64,000 nucleotides of DNA from Blastomyces gilchristii SLH14081 (taxonomy: Eukaryota > Ascomycota > Eurotiomycetes > Onygenales > Ajellomycetaceae), in contig NW_003101681.1 in assembly GCF_000003855.2 (NCBI RefSeq), positions 6,189,900 to 6,253,899 on the forward strand, read 5' to 3'. The notes under the pieces were generated by a model. The model ran no database searches. It worked only from the letters and a program-made list of their open reading frames with translations, and was not told the DNA's origin. Position numbers and translations under genes: made by a program. Numbering within the stretch: the stretch's first letter is position 1; each line of letters starts with the position of its first letter. Below, one piece after another: positions 12,288 through 23,439 of the stretch.

Positions 12288-12557
12288 TCATATTTCACAA
12301 CATGTTACACTTACTGCTAACAAACTGCTCAGTATGAGCACTATGATGACACTTGTTGTGAGAACAGAGGGCCATTGCCAGAAACACATACAATGTGATA
12401 GATGAACAGATAGAAAGAGTTGAACAGAAGAAGGAGTAGAAATCTTGAATAGTGATAGTGTTTGATAATGATGAAATGAAGAAGATGGTTGAAGAATGAG
12501 AAAAGTTAGTAAATGAGTGATGTAATATAGTGGAAGTTTCTTTGTAAGAGTATACAC
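12288..12557 (-). pseudogene. gypsy-1 A minus-strand open block upstream of the antisense frame
   Basis: An 89-codon block rich in Leu, Ser, Phe and His, positioned 5' of the antisense Cys-array frame. Copies C (48330-48034) and D (55743-55471) have minus-strand open blocks at the same place, with similar but shifted frames. It may be a first exon or untranslated leader of the antisense transcript, or chance. I do not recognise any domain. Confidence 0.25.
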
Positions 12558-12667
12558 AGAATGCTAGCTAAATCAGAGATAGGTCACACAATTATGAAAC
12601 ACTAGTGGCAAGCTAATCTGCATGAAGCTAGGGTGTACAACATGGTCACGTGGGCATGACTGAATCT

Positions 12668-12679
12668 GGTGAGGGAGGA
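12668..12679 (+). other. Polypurine tract of gypsy-1 A
   Basis: GGTGAGGGAGGA lies directly before the 3' LTR, where the primer for plus-strand DNA synthesis is expected. Copy C has GATGAGGGAGGA at 48407-48418. The GG pairs survive here although most of the interior has lost them. Confidence 0.7.
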
Positions 12680-12863
12680 TGTGGTTTGGAAGAATGTATG
12701 ACTGTCGGATAATAACACAGCCGCTTCCGAACTACTAGTGTACATGTATGAGTGTAAAGGGGCCATAGCAGCCGCTAATTAAATTAGCATATGATATTAC
12801 AATATATAAGAAGCCGGCGTACGCCTGTAATCGTACACTGGCTTAAGCAATCTTTGAATCACA
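12680..12863 (+). repeat. 3' LTR of gypsy-1 A
   Basis: 184 bp. The mutation pattern mirrors the 5' LTR: the inner (left) part is mutated (GGTTTGGAAG, GTGTACATGTATGAG), while the outer part keeps GCCGGCGTACGCCTG and ATCGTACACTGG. It is followed by the AATA duplication and the resumed gypsy-2 reverse transcriptase. Confidence 0.93.
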
Positions 12864-12867
12864 AATA

Positions 12868-13209
12868 TATGAAAGAGATACTGACACAATTCTTGTGACA
12901 ATTTATCTTAGTCTATGTTAACAACATCATCATCTTCTCACATTTGCTAAATAATTATTTTTATCACATGCAGACAGTATTCATTATCTTTGAGACATTC
13001 AGAGTGATAATATTTTTATTCAAATGTTATTTCATCTATCTCTCTGTGTGTTTGCTGAGTCATTACATTGACTGATAGAGAATATTCACTCAGAAGAAGA
13101 AGATAGTTACTATTATAAACCTGATCTTCTCTATAACTCTCAGAAAGCTGAAGAGAGTCATCAGTCTCTTTAACTACTACTATAACTTTGTGAATTTCTA
13201 TACAGATAA
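12868..13209 (+). pseudogene. gypsy-2 reverse transcriptase, active-site part
   Basis: Continues the frame cut at 4535. It reads MKEILTQF, a stop, then QFILVYVNNIIIFSHLL, where the catalytic YVDD appears as YVNN: both Asp codons (GAC to AAC) changed. This is followed by HMQTVF and later VNFYTD, where the frame is cut again by the tRNA-LINE chimera. The last 11 bases, TATACAGATAA at 13199-13209, are the target duplication and recur at 15450-15460. Confidence 0.8.
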
Positions 13210-13228
13210 TTATTATTATTATTATTCT
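13210..13228 (-). repeat. Trinucleotide (TAA)n tail of the LINE-derived 3' end
   Basis: ATT repeats on plus, so TAA repeats at the 3' end of the minus-strand RNA. The same tail ends the LINE copies at 33100-33121 and 47046-47064. Trinucleotide tails in place of poly(A) are typical of some non-LTR clades. Confidence 0.85.
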
Positions 13229-13267
13229 TCAATTATAGATGTATGCAGTCAGAGACTATGACATCTA

Positions 13268-13290
13268 CCTGAGAACCTTTAGTTCTCAGG
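13268..13290 (-). ncRNA. 3'-terminal hairpin of LINE RNA (chimera copy)
   Basis: CCTGAGAAC, a 5-base loop, GTTCTCAGG: a perfect 9-bp stem about 40 bases from the 3' tail. It recurs at 33162-33184 and 46981-47003. A stem-loop at this place could be the site recognised by the LINE reverse transcriptase, as shown for other LINEs; here it is inference from conservation. Confidence 0.6.
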
Positions 13291-13599
13291 GTTTTTTCTA
13301 TGTCTGTAAAGTTAACTATTATACATTCATCAATTTCAGATATGCAAAATCAGAAAATTCCAGCTCAGAATACAAAAACTGTTTATAAATTACAGTGTTT
13401 TAACATCTTTTGATACTTTGAAATCATTTGACAATATCATGACAAAGGAAAAGAGAAAAAGAACACAGTCTCAAAGATAGACACATTAAATAGATAGTAT
13501 AGAAAGAAATTGAAAGAAAAAGAAAAAGAAAAAGATAAAGTAAAGAGAGACTATAACAAAACAAATTATTAAAAGAGAGTGTATAGCTGTTTTAACAGA

Positions 13600-14640
13600 C
13601 TATATCTGATTAATTTCCTCCTCTTCATATTCAGATAATTCTGAATTTAGCCATTTTCTTATAGCTGCTTGAGTTTCTGATAGAAAGTCTATTAAGTATT
13701 TAATTCCTGTCTCAGTTGAGAATAAGAATCTCATATTTAATTGATTTAAATCATACTTCTCTTTCAATCTAGCTCTGAGACTATTGTATAATACACAGTG
13801 TATTATAATATACTCAGAATTCTCATTTGTATTACAGAATGAGCATTTTATTGAGTTAAATCTATTATCAAATCTTTGTATATAAGATTTGAAATAGTCA
13901 TGTTCTAGTTTCAGCTGTATTATAGATGAGAATATTTTCTTTTTATATTTAATTAAACAAGATTTCCACTTGGGTTTTATTTTAAATCTTGAATAATGTA
14001 TACTTTTCTTTTATTTGTATCAGCTTTCATTTCACTTATCTAAACAAGATTCTTTTATTTTTCTCTTTATAAAAGATCAGAATATAATTTTTTGAATAGA
14101 TCTGCTTAATTCTGTACTCTTTTTTACAGCTGAATCAGTCAATTCATTATCATGAATATTTATATAAGCAGAAACTTAGTGCAGATGAATTATCAGCTTT
14201 AATATTCTTCTCTTTTGAATTTTTAAAACAGAGTTTAAGATCAGTTCAAGATTCATTTGATCATTATAAATCTGACTATTTCTAAGTCTTTTTAAAGTAG
14301 CTTGACTATCAGAGAATATTCATATCTCTTTCAAACAATTTCCTCTTTTATAAGATTTTATTTCAATGAGTTTGAAAGCTTTCACTATTATAAATAGTTC
14401 AGCATCAAAGACTTCACATTCACAGTCTAGATTTCAGAAATCTGAGATAAAATTAATATTATCTTCAGTATAAGCAATGTCTGCATCTAATCTATTCAAG
14501 TTCTCATTTTTTGAGTCATCTGAATAAATCAGAATAGAGTCTTTTATATTAATTGTAGAAATTCTCTTCAAATACTGTTTATATTCTTTCTCTTTTAATA
14601 GTTCACTTATTTATAAGTTTATAAGAGATTCAAGCTTTTC
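13600..14640 (-). pseudogene. LINE ORF2 C-terminal part (RNase H) in the chimera
   Basis: Aligns along its length with 33483-34520 of the full LINE and with 45640-46670. On minus it carries the RNase H domain (Asp, Glu, Asp, Asp blocks) and a Cys-containing C-terminal stretch, all with scattered stops. It lacks the reverse transcriptase and endonuclease, so it could not move by itself. At 14698 homology with the LINE stops abruptly. Confidence 0.75.
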
Positions 14641-14698
14641 TCTTCAGAGTGATAACTTCTCATGATCAACTTTTTCAATATTTAAAGAAGAAAATTGA

Positions 14699-15366
14699 CT
14701 ACAGATGCTAGTCACCTGCAGGATGCATCTTAAGCTAATTACATTTAATTCTCTATAATTAACTGATCACTGCATCTGTCCTCTCAGGCCAGTCACTAAT
14801 TTCCAGGGGTGTTAGTTAGTGACTGCCACCGCCCACTTAGTGACATACACACCAAGCTTCCAGTTGCTGATCTCGGCCTTATTAGATGCTCATAGGCCTA
14901 TCAATCAGCTGTCATAGCCTCACCCTGTGTTAGGAACTAATCATAGACTTGATGACTGCAGTTCTCTCTGCCAGTATTAGGGCTTGGCAGTGAGCTTGCA
15001 GGCTCTAGCCTATCAGAGTGCTCTGCCTAGGGCCTAGATGCACGTCTAGGCCTGCTAGTCAGGTGGTTTTCAAAATCATTCTCTGTATTTGAGGGGGAGC
15101 TAGGCTCTGATGACAGCCCTAGTTAGGGACTCACTTAAGTAGTGTATAACCACTACATTAGGCTTGGCTCTATATCATTAGAACCTTGACAGGTGCACAG
15201 TAGAATAGTGGGACATTGGCATCCCATGCCGGCCCTGATGAGTGTTTGCAGAATCTCACTTAACTAGTGGCTTGGCTTGCAGTAGAGAGTTCTACCCCGC
15301 ACCAAGCCTTACTAATTAGGCTCAGCCCCTATTACATGGGGGCTTTCATGGGTAAGAAGTGGCAGG
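14699..15366 (-). other. Non-LINE body of the chimera
   Basis: About 670 bases with GG/CC words (AGGCCTA, GGCTTGGC, TAGGCCT) but few CpG, clearly different in composition from the surrounding mutated DNA. Short words recur inside it (CCAAGCCTTA, AGGCTTGGC). No long open frame on either strand and no match to other parts of the window. It may be SINE body or a co-copied host RNA. Confidence 0.5.
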
Positions 15367-15447
15367 TGCCAGCGGTGGGATTCGAACCCACGCACCTCTA
15401 ATGTGTGCGGCCTTGGTTACCAGTCTTATCAACTGAGCCACACTGGC
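15367..15447 (-). tRNA. tRNA-like head (probably pseudo-tRNA with Pol III boxes)
   Basis: 81 bases read as a tRNA-like fold on minus. The acceptor arms GCCAGTG and CGCTGGC pair over 7 bp (one G-T), followed by a discriminator A. The T arm is GTGGG-TTCGAAT-CCCAC, perfect, and contains a consensus B box GGTTCGAATCC. The A box reads TGGCTCAGTTGA, one base from consensus. A CTGGT/ATTAG anticodon stem can be drawn only with G-T pairs and a 16-base loop, and no U33-anticodon is clear. A C-C mismatch weakens the D arm. I take it as a degenerate tRNA head rather than a working tRNA gene; the amino acid cannot be given. Confidence 0.6.
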
Positions 15448-15460
15448 TTTATACAGATAA

Positions 15461-17640
15461 AATAGAAGCACTGAAAACACTCAAAATCAGAATGCTATGC
15501 AACAGCTTCTGAACAGGTCAGAAAAGAGCATTGTATACAGCAAGAATTAAATTAATTGAGTTTAAAGTATCTCTGCAATTTCAAGCTTTACTTACAGAGA
15601 CTTAACTTTTCTTCAATACTGTTAAACAGGCCTTAATGAACACTTTCACAAGAGTATACTCTGACTTTAAGCAATCATTCATTGTGTACATAAATTCTAG
15701 TAAACAGTGTGAGATAGAGATTGCACTGCATCAGATAAGTACTGATGAGATTGAGAGACTCATTCTATTTCTATCATGATGATTGAACCTGGCAGAGAGA
15801 CAGTATTAAGTGACTGAATTAGAGCACTTGAGATTGATATAAGCTCTGAAAAAGCTTTCTCAATACCTCAACAGTAAATTCATTATTGTGACTGATTATA
15901 TTGTACTTATATTCACTCTTCAGTTATCTGTCACAGGTCATTGAAGCAATTGATTGATAAATTAAGCCCTGACTCTTAGCATGTATATTTCATGCATGCA
16001 AATCTGCTATTATAAAGACACTTTATATTATAATATTGATACTCTCTTCTGATTACACACTCTCACAGATGTTTCTGAAGAGATTTCTCAAGATAATTAA
16101 GAAAAGATACATCAAGCACTCACTCAGCAAGCTGATGAAATCAAGAATGAGTTTGTCACTGCTGTATTCAATGTAGGCATCACTCTCTCAAATAATATCA
16201 AAGATCAATTGTGTAAGAACCTATCAGCTGATTCAGTCTTGAAAAAGATCTATTATAAAGTGATGTGAGAGAGAAAATATCATTCATTCACACTTCAAGA
16301 CAGTCTTCTGTTCTTTGTCAATCACTGTCTCTGTATTACACAGATCTTAGCAGAAGACCTCATCTGCATATGTCACAATGCTGCTGAACACCTGAGTCTT
16401 TATCAAACAGAAGACATTGTATACTGATTCTTCTTCTTATCTCACACTTGTAAATGAATTCTCAATTACATCTCATATTGTCTTAATTGTCAATTATCTA
16501 AGTCATCAAATCACTCTTAGTGAGGGAAATCACATCTCATCTTATCTCTGAAAGAATCATTTGAGGTTCTGTTAATTAATTTTATTACTGAATTACTGAT
16601 AAGTAACAGCTGTGACATAATACTGACAGTCACAGATAAATTCTTAAAAGTCATCATTCTAATTGCTGAGTAAGAGAAATGAGACACTCTGTGATGAGTG
16701 AAAGAGTTCTATAGAGAAGTAGTCTGCTACTGACAGCTCTCACTGATTATTATCTCAGATAGAAATCTCAAATTCATATTATAATTCTGAAAGAGCATTC
16801 TTTAACAGATGAGAATCAAGAGCTGAATGACAACTGTCTACAATTCTTATTCAAATGATCAGAGTGAGTGAATCAATCTCACTATTGAAATCATCTTGCA
16901 AGCACTTCTCATAGACAAGTACAAATTATCTTGAAGAATTCTACTCAATCAGATAAAAAGAGCTCTGAACTCAGTAGCTACTCACTCAGCAGTAGTCTTC
17001 TCATTTGAATTACTTACAGAAGTCAAGCTGAGGTGGCTGCTGCTGAGAGATAAAGAAGTCTCAGTAGATGTGACTGAATTCATCACAGTTCATGACACTG
17101 TATGATAGAATACTCTAGATTTATACACTCTTACAAAGATTAAAATGATGAAATTCTTCAACTGCTCTCACACTCAATCAGTTATTAAGATAAGTGACTT
17201 TGTCTTTCTTAACCTGGCCCGCAAGAATGAGAAAGAATATACTGTTTAAGAATCTTCAAAGATCTCATCTCTGCAGACTGACTTATTTGAGATTGTTATG
17301 AAAGTCTCTGATATTATCTTTCATCTACTACTTCTTCTCAAGTGATGTATGCACTCTGTCATTTCTATCATTTATTTGAAAAAAACACTTCTATATTCTG
17401 CAGATCTTGAACATTCATCTTCAGAGTCAGTCATTGTGACTAATCAGCCTCAATTTGAAATTGAAAAGATTATCAGCAAATGCACAGAGAGGAAAAAAAC
17501 ATATCTTCAGATCAAGTGAAGAGAATATGAAGATCTGATCTGAGAACTTCTTGATATGATCACAGAGAATACTTCAGATCTTGTCAAGGTCTTCATAGTC
17601 AAGAGATCTCACGGGCGACCATGTCAAGCCTAAGAGAGAC
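15461..17640 (+). pseudogene. gypsy-2 RNase H, integrase and chromodomain
   Basis: Continuation of the gypsy-2 pol frame. RNase H blocks: QSFIVYINSSKQCEIEIALHQ, LNLAERQY, then KFIIVTDYIVL (15660-15910). Integrase core: DIILTVTDKFLKVIILIAE near 16614, IISDRNLKFIL near 16757, and NSYSNDQSE near 16838, the counterpart of the HPQTDGQSE block. A chromodomain sits at 17448-17600 (QFEIEKIISK, YLQIKxREYEDLIxELLDMI). The very end reads RSHGRPCQA and keeps two CpG sites; it resembles an AT-hook. The chromodomain places gypsy-2 among chromoviruses, which use it to target chromatin. Many TGA stops. Confidence 0.85.
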
Positions 17641-17799
17641 AGGCAAGAAAGAGAATATTATAAGTAAAAGTAATAAGAAAAAAGAGAGAAAGAAGAAAAG
17701 AAAAGAAAATTCATTATCACTATTTTTAACTATTAACTGCAGAAGAGAAAGAAAAAAGAAGAAAACAGAATAAAGAAAAACAAAATCAGAGATCTTTCA
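17641..17799. other. Purine-rich spacer between gypsy-2 pol and the antisense frame
   Basis: A-rich and AG-rich run (AAGAAAAGAAAAGAAAA type) between the sense pol end and the end of the minus-strand frame. No gene seen. Confidence 0.4.
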
Positions 17800-19388
17800 C
17801 TTATCACATTCATCTCAAGCCTCTTATCAATCATTCTCAAGCTCATGTTACAGCTTCATCTTCTGTTTAGCAAGACATGCATTTCAGAATGCAACATTCA
17901 CTGACAGATTATTATTCATAAGATTGCTGAAGCATGCCTCACTAGACAGCTTGAAGAAATAATTATCATTGATGATGTCATTCACAGCTGAGATCACATT
18001 AGTAAATTCCCTGATCTTGTCTAACTTCTTTCACACAGCCTGCACAGTGTTCAGATTATATTTATCAAGATTAGACAGTCATCTCAACACCTTCAGATTC
18101 TGTGTCATACAGTTGATAGTCTGATCTCTGAAAGATAAAATTGATAACTGCTATCTGCTACTTATCTTAATATTCTCAATCACTCTGACAGGAGTTGAAC
18201 TAGCATTTCCCTCACTAATTCAGACACACTTAATAGGTTTCAAAGCAACTGAACTCAAGGTCTTTCATTTCAAGAGAGTAAGTGTCTTCTCAGCAGAGAC
18301 AAAGATCAAATCATTTTTATTCACATCACTATCTTTGATAGTGTCATCTCTGTTCACATTCACAGTTTTCTTGAACTCTGACACACTTTCTTCAAACAGC
18401 AGATTATCAGCATTTTTTCCAAACCTGTACTGACTACAATAATTTAAAGAACAGTGAGCATTCTTATTATCTCACTGACAGTTGATATAAGCATCATGTC
18501 TCTGCTGAGTTCAATTGTCATCTGAAGAAGTAATCACACACTCTTCAAATTATCTGTGATCTGCTGTACAAGACTGACAAGATGTGAAGACTACTTTCTC
18601 ATGAGTTTGAAGAATAATGACATTCTGATTGACTGAACCTTTGAAATCAACTGTTCTCAGAGTAGTTAAGTCATCATTTATCATCTATCACTGCAACTTT
18701 CATTACACAGGCATTCATCTCAGCTGCTTGATTAACTACTAACTGAGTAGAATAAAAAATTCACAATTCATGAATGACATTTTCTTGCTGCATCTCACAA
18801 GTCTTTTGATAATTAAGACAGTATCTGCAAGTTCTTCTACAGTCAGATTTCATATTATTAATACACTTGACTGAGCTGGCTTCTTATTCTTCTAAAAGCA
18901 TAGATTAGTTTTGTCATCATGATACAGACAGTATATACCAGTCACATCTCACAGCCAAGGCATCTGATCATCTTCAATAACTCTCTTTCACTCTGTTCTT
19001 CTCAGTATGTTATTCTCTAACATATTACATTACTTTCAACTATCTCTTTATCACTGTTTATCTACTTCAGTCAGCTCTGATTTCTCTTCATCTTTCTTCT
19101 CATAAATACCTTTCACTGCTGACTTCACTTTCACTTCTATCTGAGCTACTAACTTTATCTTATCTTCAGTCACTGCCTCTGCATCTGTATCTTCATCAGA
19201 GAACTCATACATATTTGAAGATTATGACTTCTTCAGCTCAGTGAATGATGTAATAAACTTTTATTTAAACCTCTCTGCAGTCACATCTGAATCTTTTAAG
19301 CTTTTACTCTCAGATTTCTTCACTGACTCATTCACAGCTTTCTGGCCATGTAATCTAGCTGACTGATAATAAGACACAACTGCCTTTT
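17800..19388 (-). pseudogene. gypsy-2 antisense reading frame, distal part with cysteine array
   Basis: On minus, the frame entering from 26645 continues at 19388 (YYQSARLHGQKAVNESVKKS), then an acidic block (YEFSDEDTDAEAVTED), a Cys-rich stretch CRRTCRYCLNYQKTC near 18790-18830, and at 18579-18436 the array C-x2-C-x9-C ... N-C-x8-C-S-x3-C. Spacings, the Phe at position 7 of the x9 gap and an aromatic or TGA (old Trp) at position 2 of the x8 gap match the gypsy-1 antisense frame. A helical C-terminal part follows to about 17800. Stops and at least one frame change are present. No family is recognised with confidence. Confidence 0.55.
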
Positions 19389-19646
19389 TGTAAGAAATCC
19401 CGCTCCTCGCGGATCCTTTACCTCTATTTCTATCTCTCGCGTAATCAATAGGGTTAGCGGCCCTTGGCTACACACAACTATATAGACTGGAGTTTGTGAA
19501 TACTATTCATAACTCAGCTTGAATACTATTATACATTTAATCTCTATATTTTATCTTTCTACTGTGAATACTTCTAGTAGTTAACAGTATATATCATATC
19601 AAGCTGTAAACATCTGAATAATTGTCTGTGAGTACTTATTCTTACA
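19389..19646 (+). repeat. 5' LTR of gypsy-3
   Basis: 258 bp. The first 90 bp keep CpG and CC/GG (for example CCCGCTCCTCGCGGATCC); the rest is mutated. The 3' LTR shows the reverse distribution. Comparing the two reveals the original sequence and the mutated contexts. Confidence 0.93.
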
Positions 19647-19699
19647 TTTCAAGCTCAGTCAGTCAGCAACTGTCTGTTATAACTGAAAGAACTAGAAAC

Positions 19700-21000
19700 T
19701 TGTATACTTTAATCTCTGTGAATTCTACTGCAGACACTCAGAAGCAGTCATCTGAATCATGAATAACTCTTATAAAAGAAGTCTTAAAGAACTTATTAAT
19801 CACTTACAGAACATTATTCTCTACATCTGTGACAGAGAAACTCTCTGAATTCATGAATAAATCAATTTTAATGAAGAACATTCTTAAGCATCTTCTGCAG
19901 AATTAAGCTATTTTTCTATAAGAAATACTTACTGTCTGTAAACACTCTTGAACTGAGTCTCTAGACATGATCTTCAGAGATATCTATGAACTGAAAAGAA
20001 ACTTTCTTAAGCTATGACTACTTAAGATTACTTATTAAATCACAATCTATAAAAGCTTTTGTGAGTTTGTATTTAAAATTGACTTACAAGCCTGACTGTG
20101 TGATATAAAAGATGAAGAAGCTACTATTTATATAATAACAGACCTCTACTACACTGAAGTCAAGAACTGGCTGAATTATTTAGAGAATGATTATAAGAGA
20201 TTCTACTAATCTGTTCTCAAGACCTATCTAGAGAATAAGTTAAGAAACTCTATAAGCTGAACAGAGAACACCTGAACTGTGATTATTAATATTAGAAAAA
20301 GAGGTAAGAAATCTGATGAAGACTACTTACAGACTTCATAAAATTATGATATAAATTAAAGTCTGTGAAAACAGAGCTCTGAAATAAGACCTGAATAATG
20401 ATATTTATAAAGAAGCTGAATAAAGATATGCAGAATAAGCTCATTGAGTAAGACTCTAAGTTCTTAATTCTGAAGAAACTGATAACTCTCATTCACTGCT
20501 TACAGATCACTGTGAGAGTCACAGATCTGTAAAGAGTGAATCATTAATTAGCTCTGTGAGAGTCAGAATAACAGAGAACAGATTTATTAGAAAAAGATAA
20601 TAAAATATAGAGAGATTTATATCTGACTGCTGAGCAGAGAAAAAGAGCTTCATAAGCTTCTATGAATAGAGTGTATAATAGAGAGATTAAGAAAAAGAGA
20701 CTCTACTTTATCTGTTCTAAATCAGAATATCTTTGCACAAACTGTCTGAATAAATTAAAATAGAAATTTAAGAAGTTATGAATAGAGTTAGTAACAGTCT
20801 TCTTAAGAGTCTTAAAGCTGACATCTGAATCTGTTACTTCTCTGATGAAAATGCTTGCTTATAAGAAGAGACTGCATCACAGTGCTGCTGCTCTGCAAGT
20901 ATAAAAAGCATTGATAAACTCAGAATCTCAGATCACTGTAGTGTCTCTAAAGCTCACAGAGTGAATAAGCTAAATAATGAAAACTGGGAATCTGCTCTTA
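19700..21000 (+). pseudogene. gypsy-3 gag remnant
   Basis: Broken helical frame rich in Lys, Glu and Leu. A degenerate zinc-knuckle-like stretch reads LYFICSKSEYLCTNCLNK near 20701-20754. Protease must follow at about 21040-21300, but no intact DTG/DSG block is visible. No start codon can be chosen with confidence. Confidence 0.5.
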
Positions 21001-21439
21001 TAATAAGCAGAGTGTGAGAACTCAGATCTGAGAGCTGAGAAACTTATAAGAGTTATCTTTGAATTACAAGATCTCTCTGAAATCTGAAGAAGATTTACAG
21101 AAACTGTGATTATCATGAACATCACAGATAACATGTACTTGAGACTTGTATAACTTCAAAGACATAATTCATACATAGCTGTTCATGAGTCAGGTTTATA
21201 CTTCTGATCAGTGTTGATAGACTTACTTACAGAGATAGAATCAGTTAATACTGCAGAGTTAATTAGAGAAGACAAGCTTATCTATATAATAACTTTGTAA
21301 ATGTCTGAGAATCTTGTGATCATGAAAACTGAGCTTCAGATATCAGAGAAATACTGAGATCTTATAGAGATATTTAGCTTAGTAAAGATAGCTGAGCTTT
21401 CTTCTTACTATAAGAAGAATCTAGTAATAGATTTAATAG

Positions 21440-22680
21440 AAGAATAGAAACTCTTCTGAGAATCAATCTATAAGCTCTTTCATTATGAGACAGAGGTCTT
21501 ACAGATCTATGTAAAGAAGAATCTGAAGAATGACTTCATCTGATCTTTACAGACCTCTGTGAGAGTCTCTGTGATATTTGTGAAGAAGAAGAATGAAGAT
21601 CTCAGATTGTATATAGACTACTGTGATCTGAACTTTAAAATAATAAAGAGTTACTATTCTCTATCTCTGATTGAGAATGTGATCAATCATCTTATGAGAG
21701 CTGTTATATTCATATAACTGAATGTGATTAATATATATACACAGCTGTGAATACAGTCTGAGAATAAATGAAAGACTGTCTTTAGAACTGTACTGAAATT
21801 GTTTGAATATCTAGTGATATCTTTTAGTCTGACTAATATCTCTGTAGTATTTCAGTCTTTTATTAATAAAACACTTCTTATATATCTGAATGTCTTCATA
21901 ATAATATATCTGAATGATGTGATAATATACTTTATAAAGAAGAAAGAATACACTGAGTATGTACAAAGTATGTTGAAGATCTTAGATAAGACAGAACTGT
22001 ATATTAAGCTTATAAAGTACAACTTCAGTATCTGTCAGATTAATTTCCTAGAATATGTAATTACTGCAGATGATATTCAGATAAAATCTTCACAGATTAA
22101 GACTATTCTATCATGACTGAAGTCAATTAGTATTTATAAGATTCAGATCTTTCTGAGCTTTGTGAATTTCTATAGATGATTTATCTTTATATTTATAAGA
22201 ATCTTCTTGACTCTTACAGACATGCTGAAGAGTGAAAATAAGAAGAAGTCATTTCATGAATAAAGAATGAAAAGATTATTGAGAAGAGAGAACTATAAGA
22301 ACTTTCTTATCTCAGAAGCTTGTGAGATCTTTATAAGATTAAAATAGATATTCACAGATACAGTGATACTGTTTCACTTTAATCTCTTACTCTTAATCAG
22401 ATTAAAGACAGATATCTTCTTCTTTGTGATTTCAGAAATAGTCTTATAACTACAGTTAAATAAGAACTGAGTTTCAGTGATCTTTTTCTTATGAAAGATG
22501 TAACTTATAGAGATTAACTATGATATTCATAATCAGAAGCTTCTTATAATAGTGAAATTCTTCTGTCACTGATATTACTACTTTGAGAATCTTATAACAG
22601 TGATTACTGTTAGAACTGATTATAACAGCTTATAACAGTTTACTTCAATCAAGAAACTCTCACAGTGATAGATTCACTGA
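21440..22680 (+). pseudogene. gypsy-3 reverse transcriptase and RNase H
   Basis: Reverse transcriptase motifs: VIFVKKKNEDLRLYIDYCDL near 21575-21640, then SFSLTNISVVFQSFINKTL and IIIYLNDVIIYFIKKK at about 21895-21950, where YLDD reads YLND as in gypsy-1. VNFYRxFI near 22165 marks the connection. The open run 21799-22116 is the largest intact piece. RNase H blocks (KTDIFFFVISEIVL, NYDIHNQKLLIIVKFF, ITVRTDYNSL) span 22395-22660. Stops are mostly TGA and TAA. Confidence 0.85.
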
Positions 22681-23439
22681 GCTCAGAGACTGAGTGAGTT
22701 CTGATTCAAGATAGAATATATTAAGAGAACTAAGAACTCAGTGAACAGACTCTCTTACAGATCAGACTATGTTAAGAAGATTAGAGTGATAGATATAGAG
22801 AGATTAAAGAAGATAGAAAAGCTTCACAGAATGCTCAGACTGAGTGTTGTAAAGAGATTGACTGAAGAGTCTCTTAATTCTCTATAAGAGAAGAAGAGAG
22901 AGATAGAGAAGAAGTCTGTATAACTACTCTCTATAACACTGAGAGTTAACACTCTGAGAATCTCTGTGAGAATTCTTGAAGAGAGTATCTATAATCTGAA
23001 GAGTTTGCAGGCTTTGAGAAGTGCTGTGAAAGACCTGATATAAGAGAAAACAGAGTATAAGTCTTCACAAGATCTTCTATTCAGATTATTTGAACTGTAA
23101 CTGAAGAATGAATATACTCAGCATATTTAAAAACTACTTATAACAGAAATCAACTCTGTAGAAACAAAGAATTGAAGAGACTTAAATAATCTCTTATAAA
23201 GAGAGGGCTGAATTTATGTGTCTATGAATGAGTTTCTATGTATAGAACTTATTAAAAGGTATTATAACTCTTCTCTAACAGATTATTTTATAGATACTAG
23301 AACTCATAAGTTACTTGTAAGAAAATACTTCTGACTGAAGATATGAGAACTTATGAAGAAGATAGTGAATTCTTGTATTATTTATCAGAATTCACAGATA
23401 GTGCAGTTTAAATTATATAAAGAACTTACTTCTCTACTC

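Larger units (their letters stand above)
4536..12863 (+). mobile_element. gypsy-1 copy A, complete LTR retrotransposon (8.3 kb)
   Basis: Two 184-bp LTRs (4536-4719 and 12680-12863) begin TGTGG and end CACA. AATA flanks both sides (4532-4535 and 12864-12867), giving a 4-bp target duplication. The internal order is gag, protease, reverse transcriptase, RNase H, integrase on plus, then a reading frame on minus, then a polypurine tract. All plus-strand genes carry many stops. The host is the reverse transcriptase region of gypsy-2. Confidence 0.93.
13210..15449 (-). mobile_element. Chimeric retroposon: tRNA-like head, unique body, LINE tail
   Basis: One insertion of 2.24 kb bounded by the 11-bp duplication TATACAGATAA (13199-13209 and 15450-15460). 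Read 5' to 3' on minus it has a tRNA-like head (15447-15367), a 670-bp body with no match elsewhere in the window (15366-14699), and 1.49 kb identical in layout to the LINE 3' end (14698-13210): RNase H region, 3' hairpin and trinucleotide tail. Removing it rejoins the gypsy-2 frame (VNFYTD-KIEALK). A tRNA-derived SINE normally has only a short LINE-derived tail, so this is either an unusual SINE or a product of template switching by the LINE enzyme. Confidence 0.8.

Noticed and set aside
15367..15447. A working tRNA gene
   Set aside because: The acceptor and T arms are excellent, but no normal anticodon loop can be drawn, the D arm has a mismatch, and the sequence forms the 5' end of a retroposed unit with target duplications.
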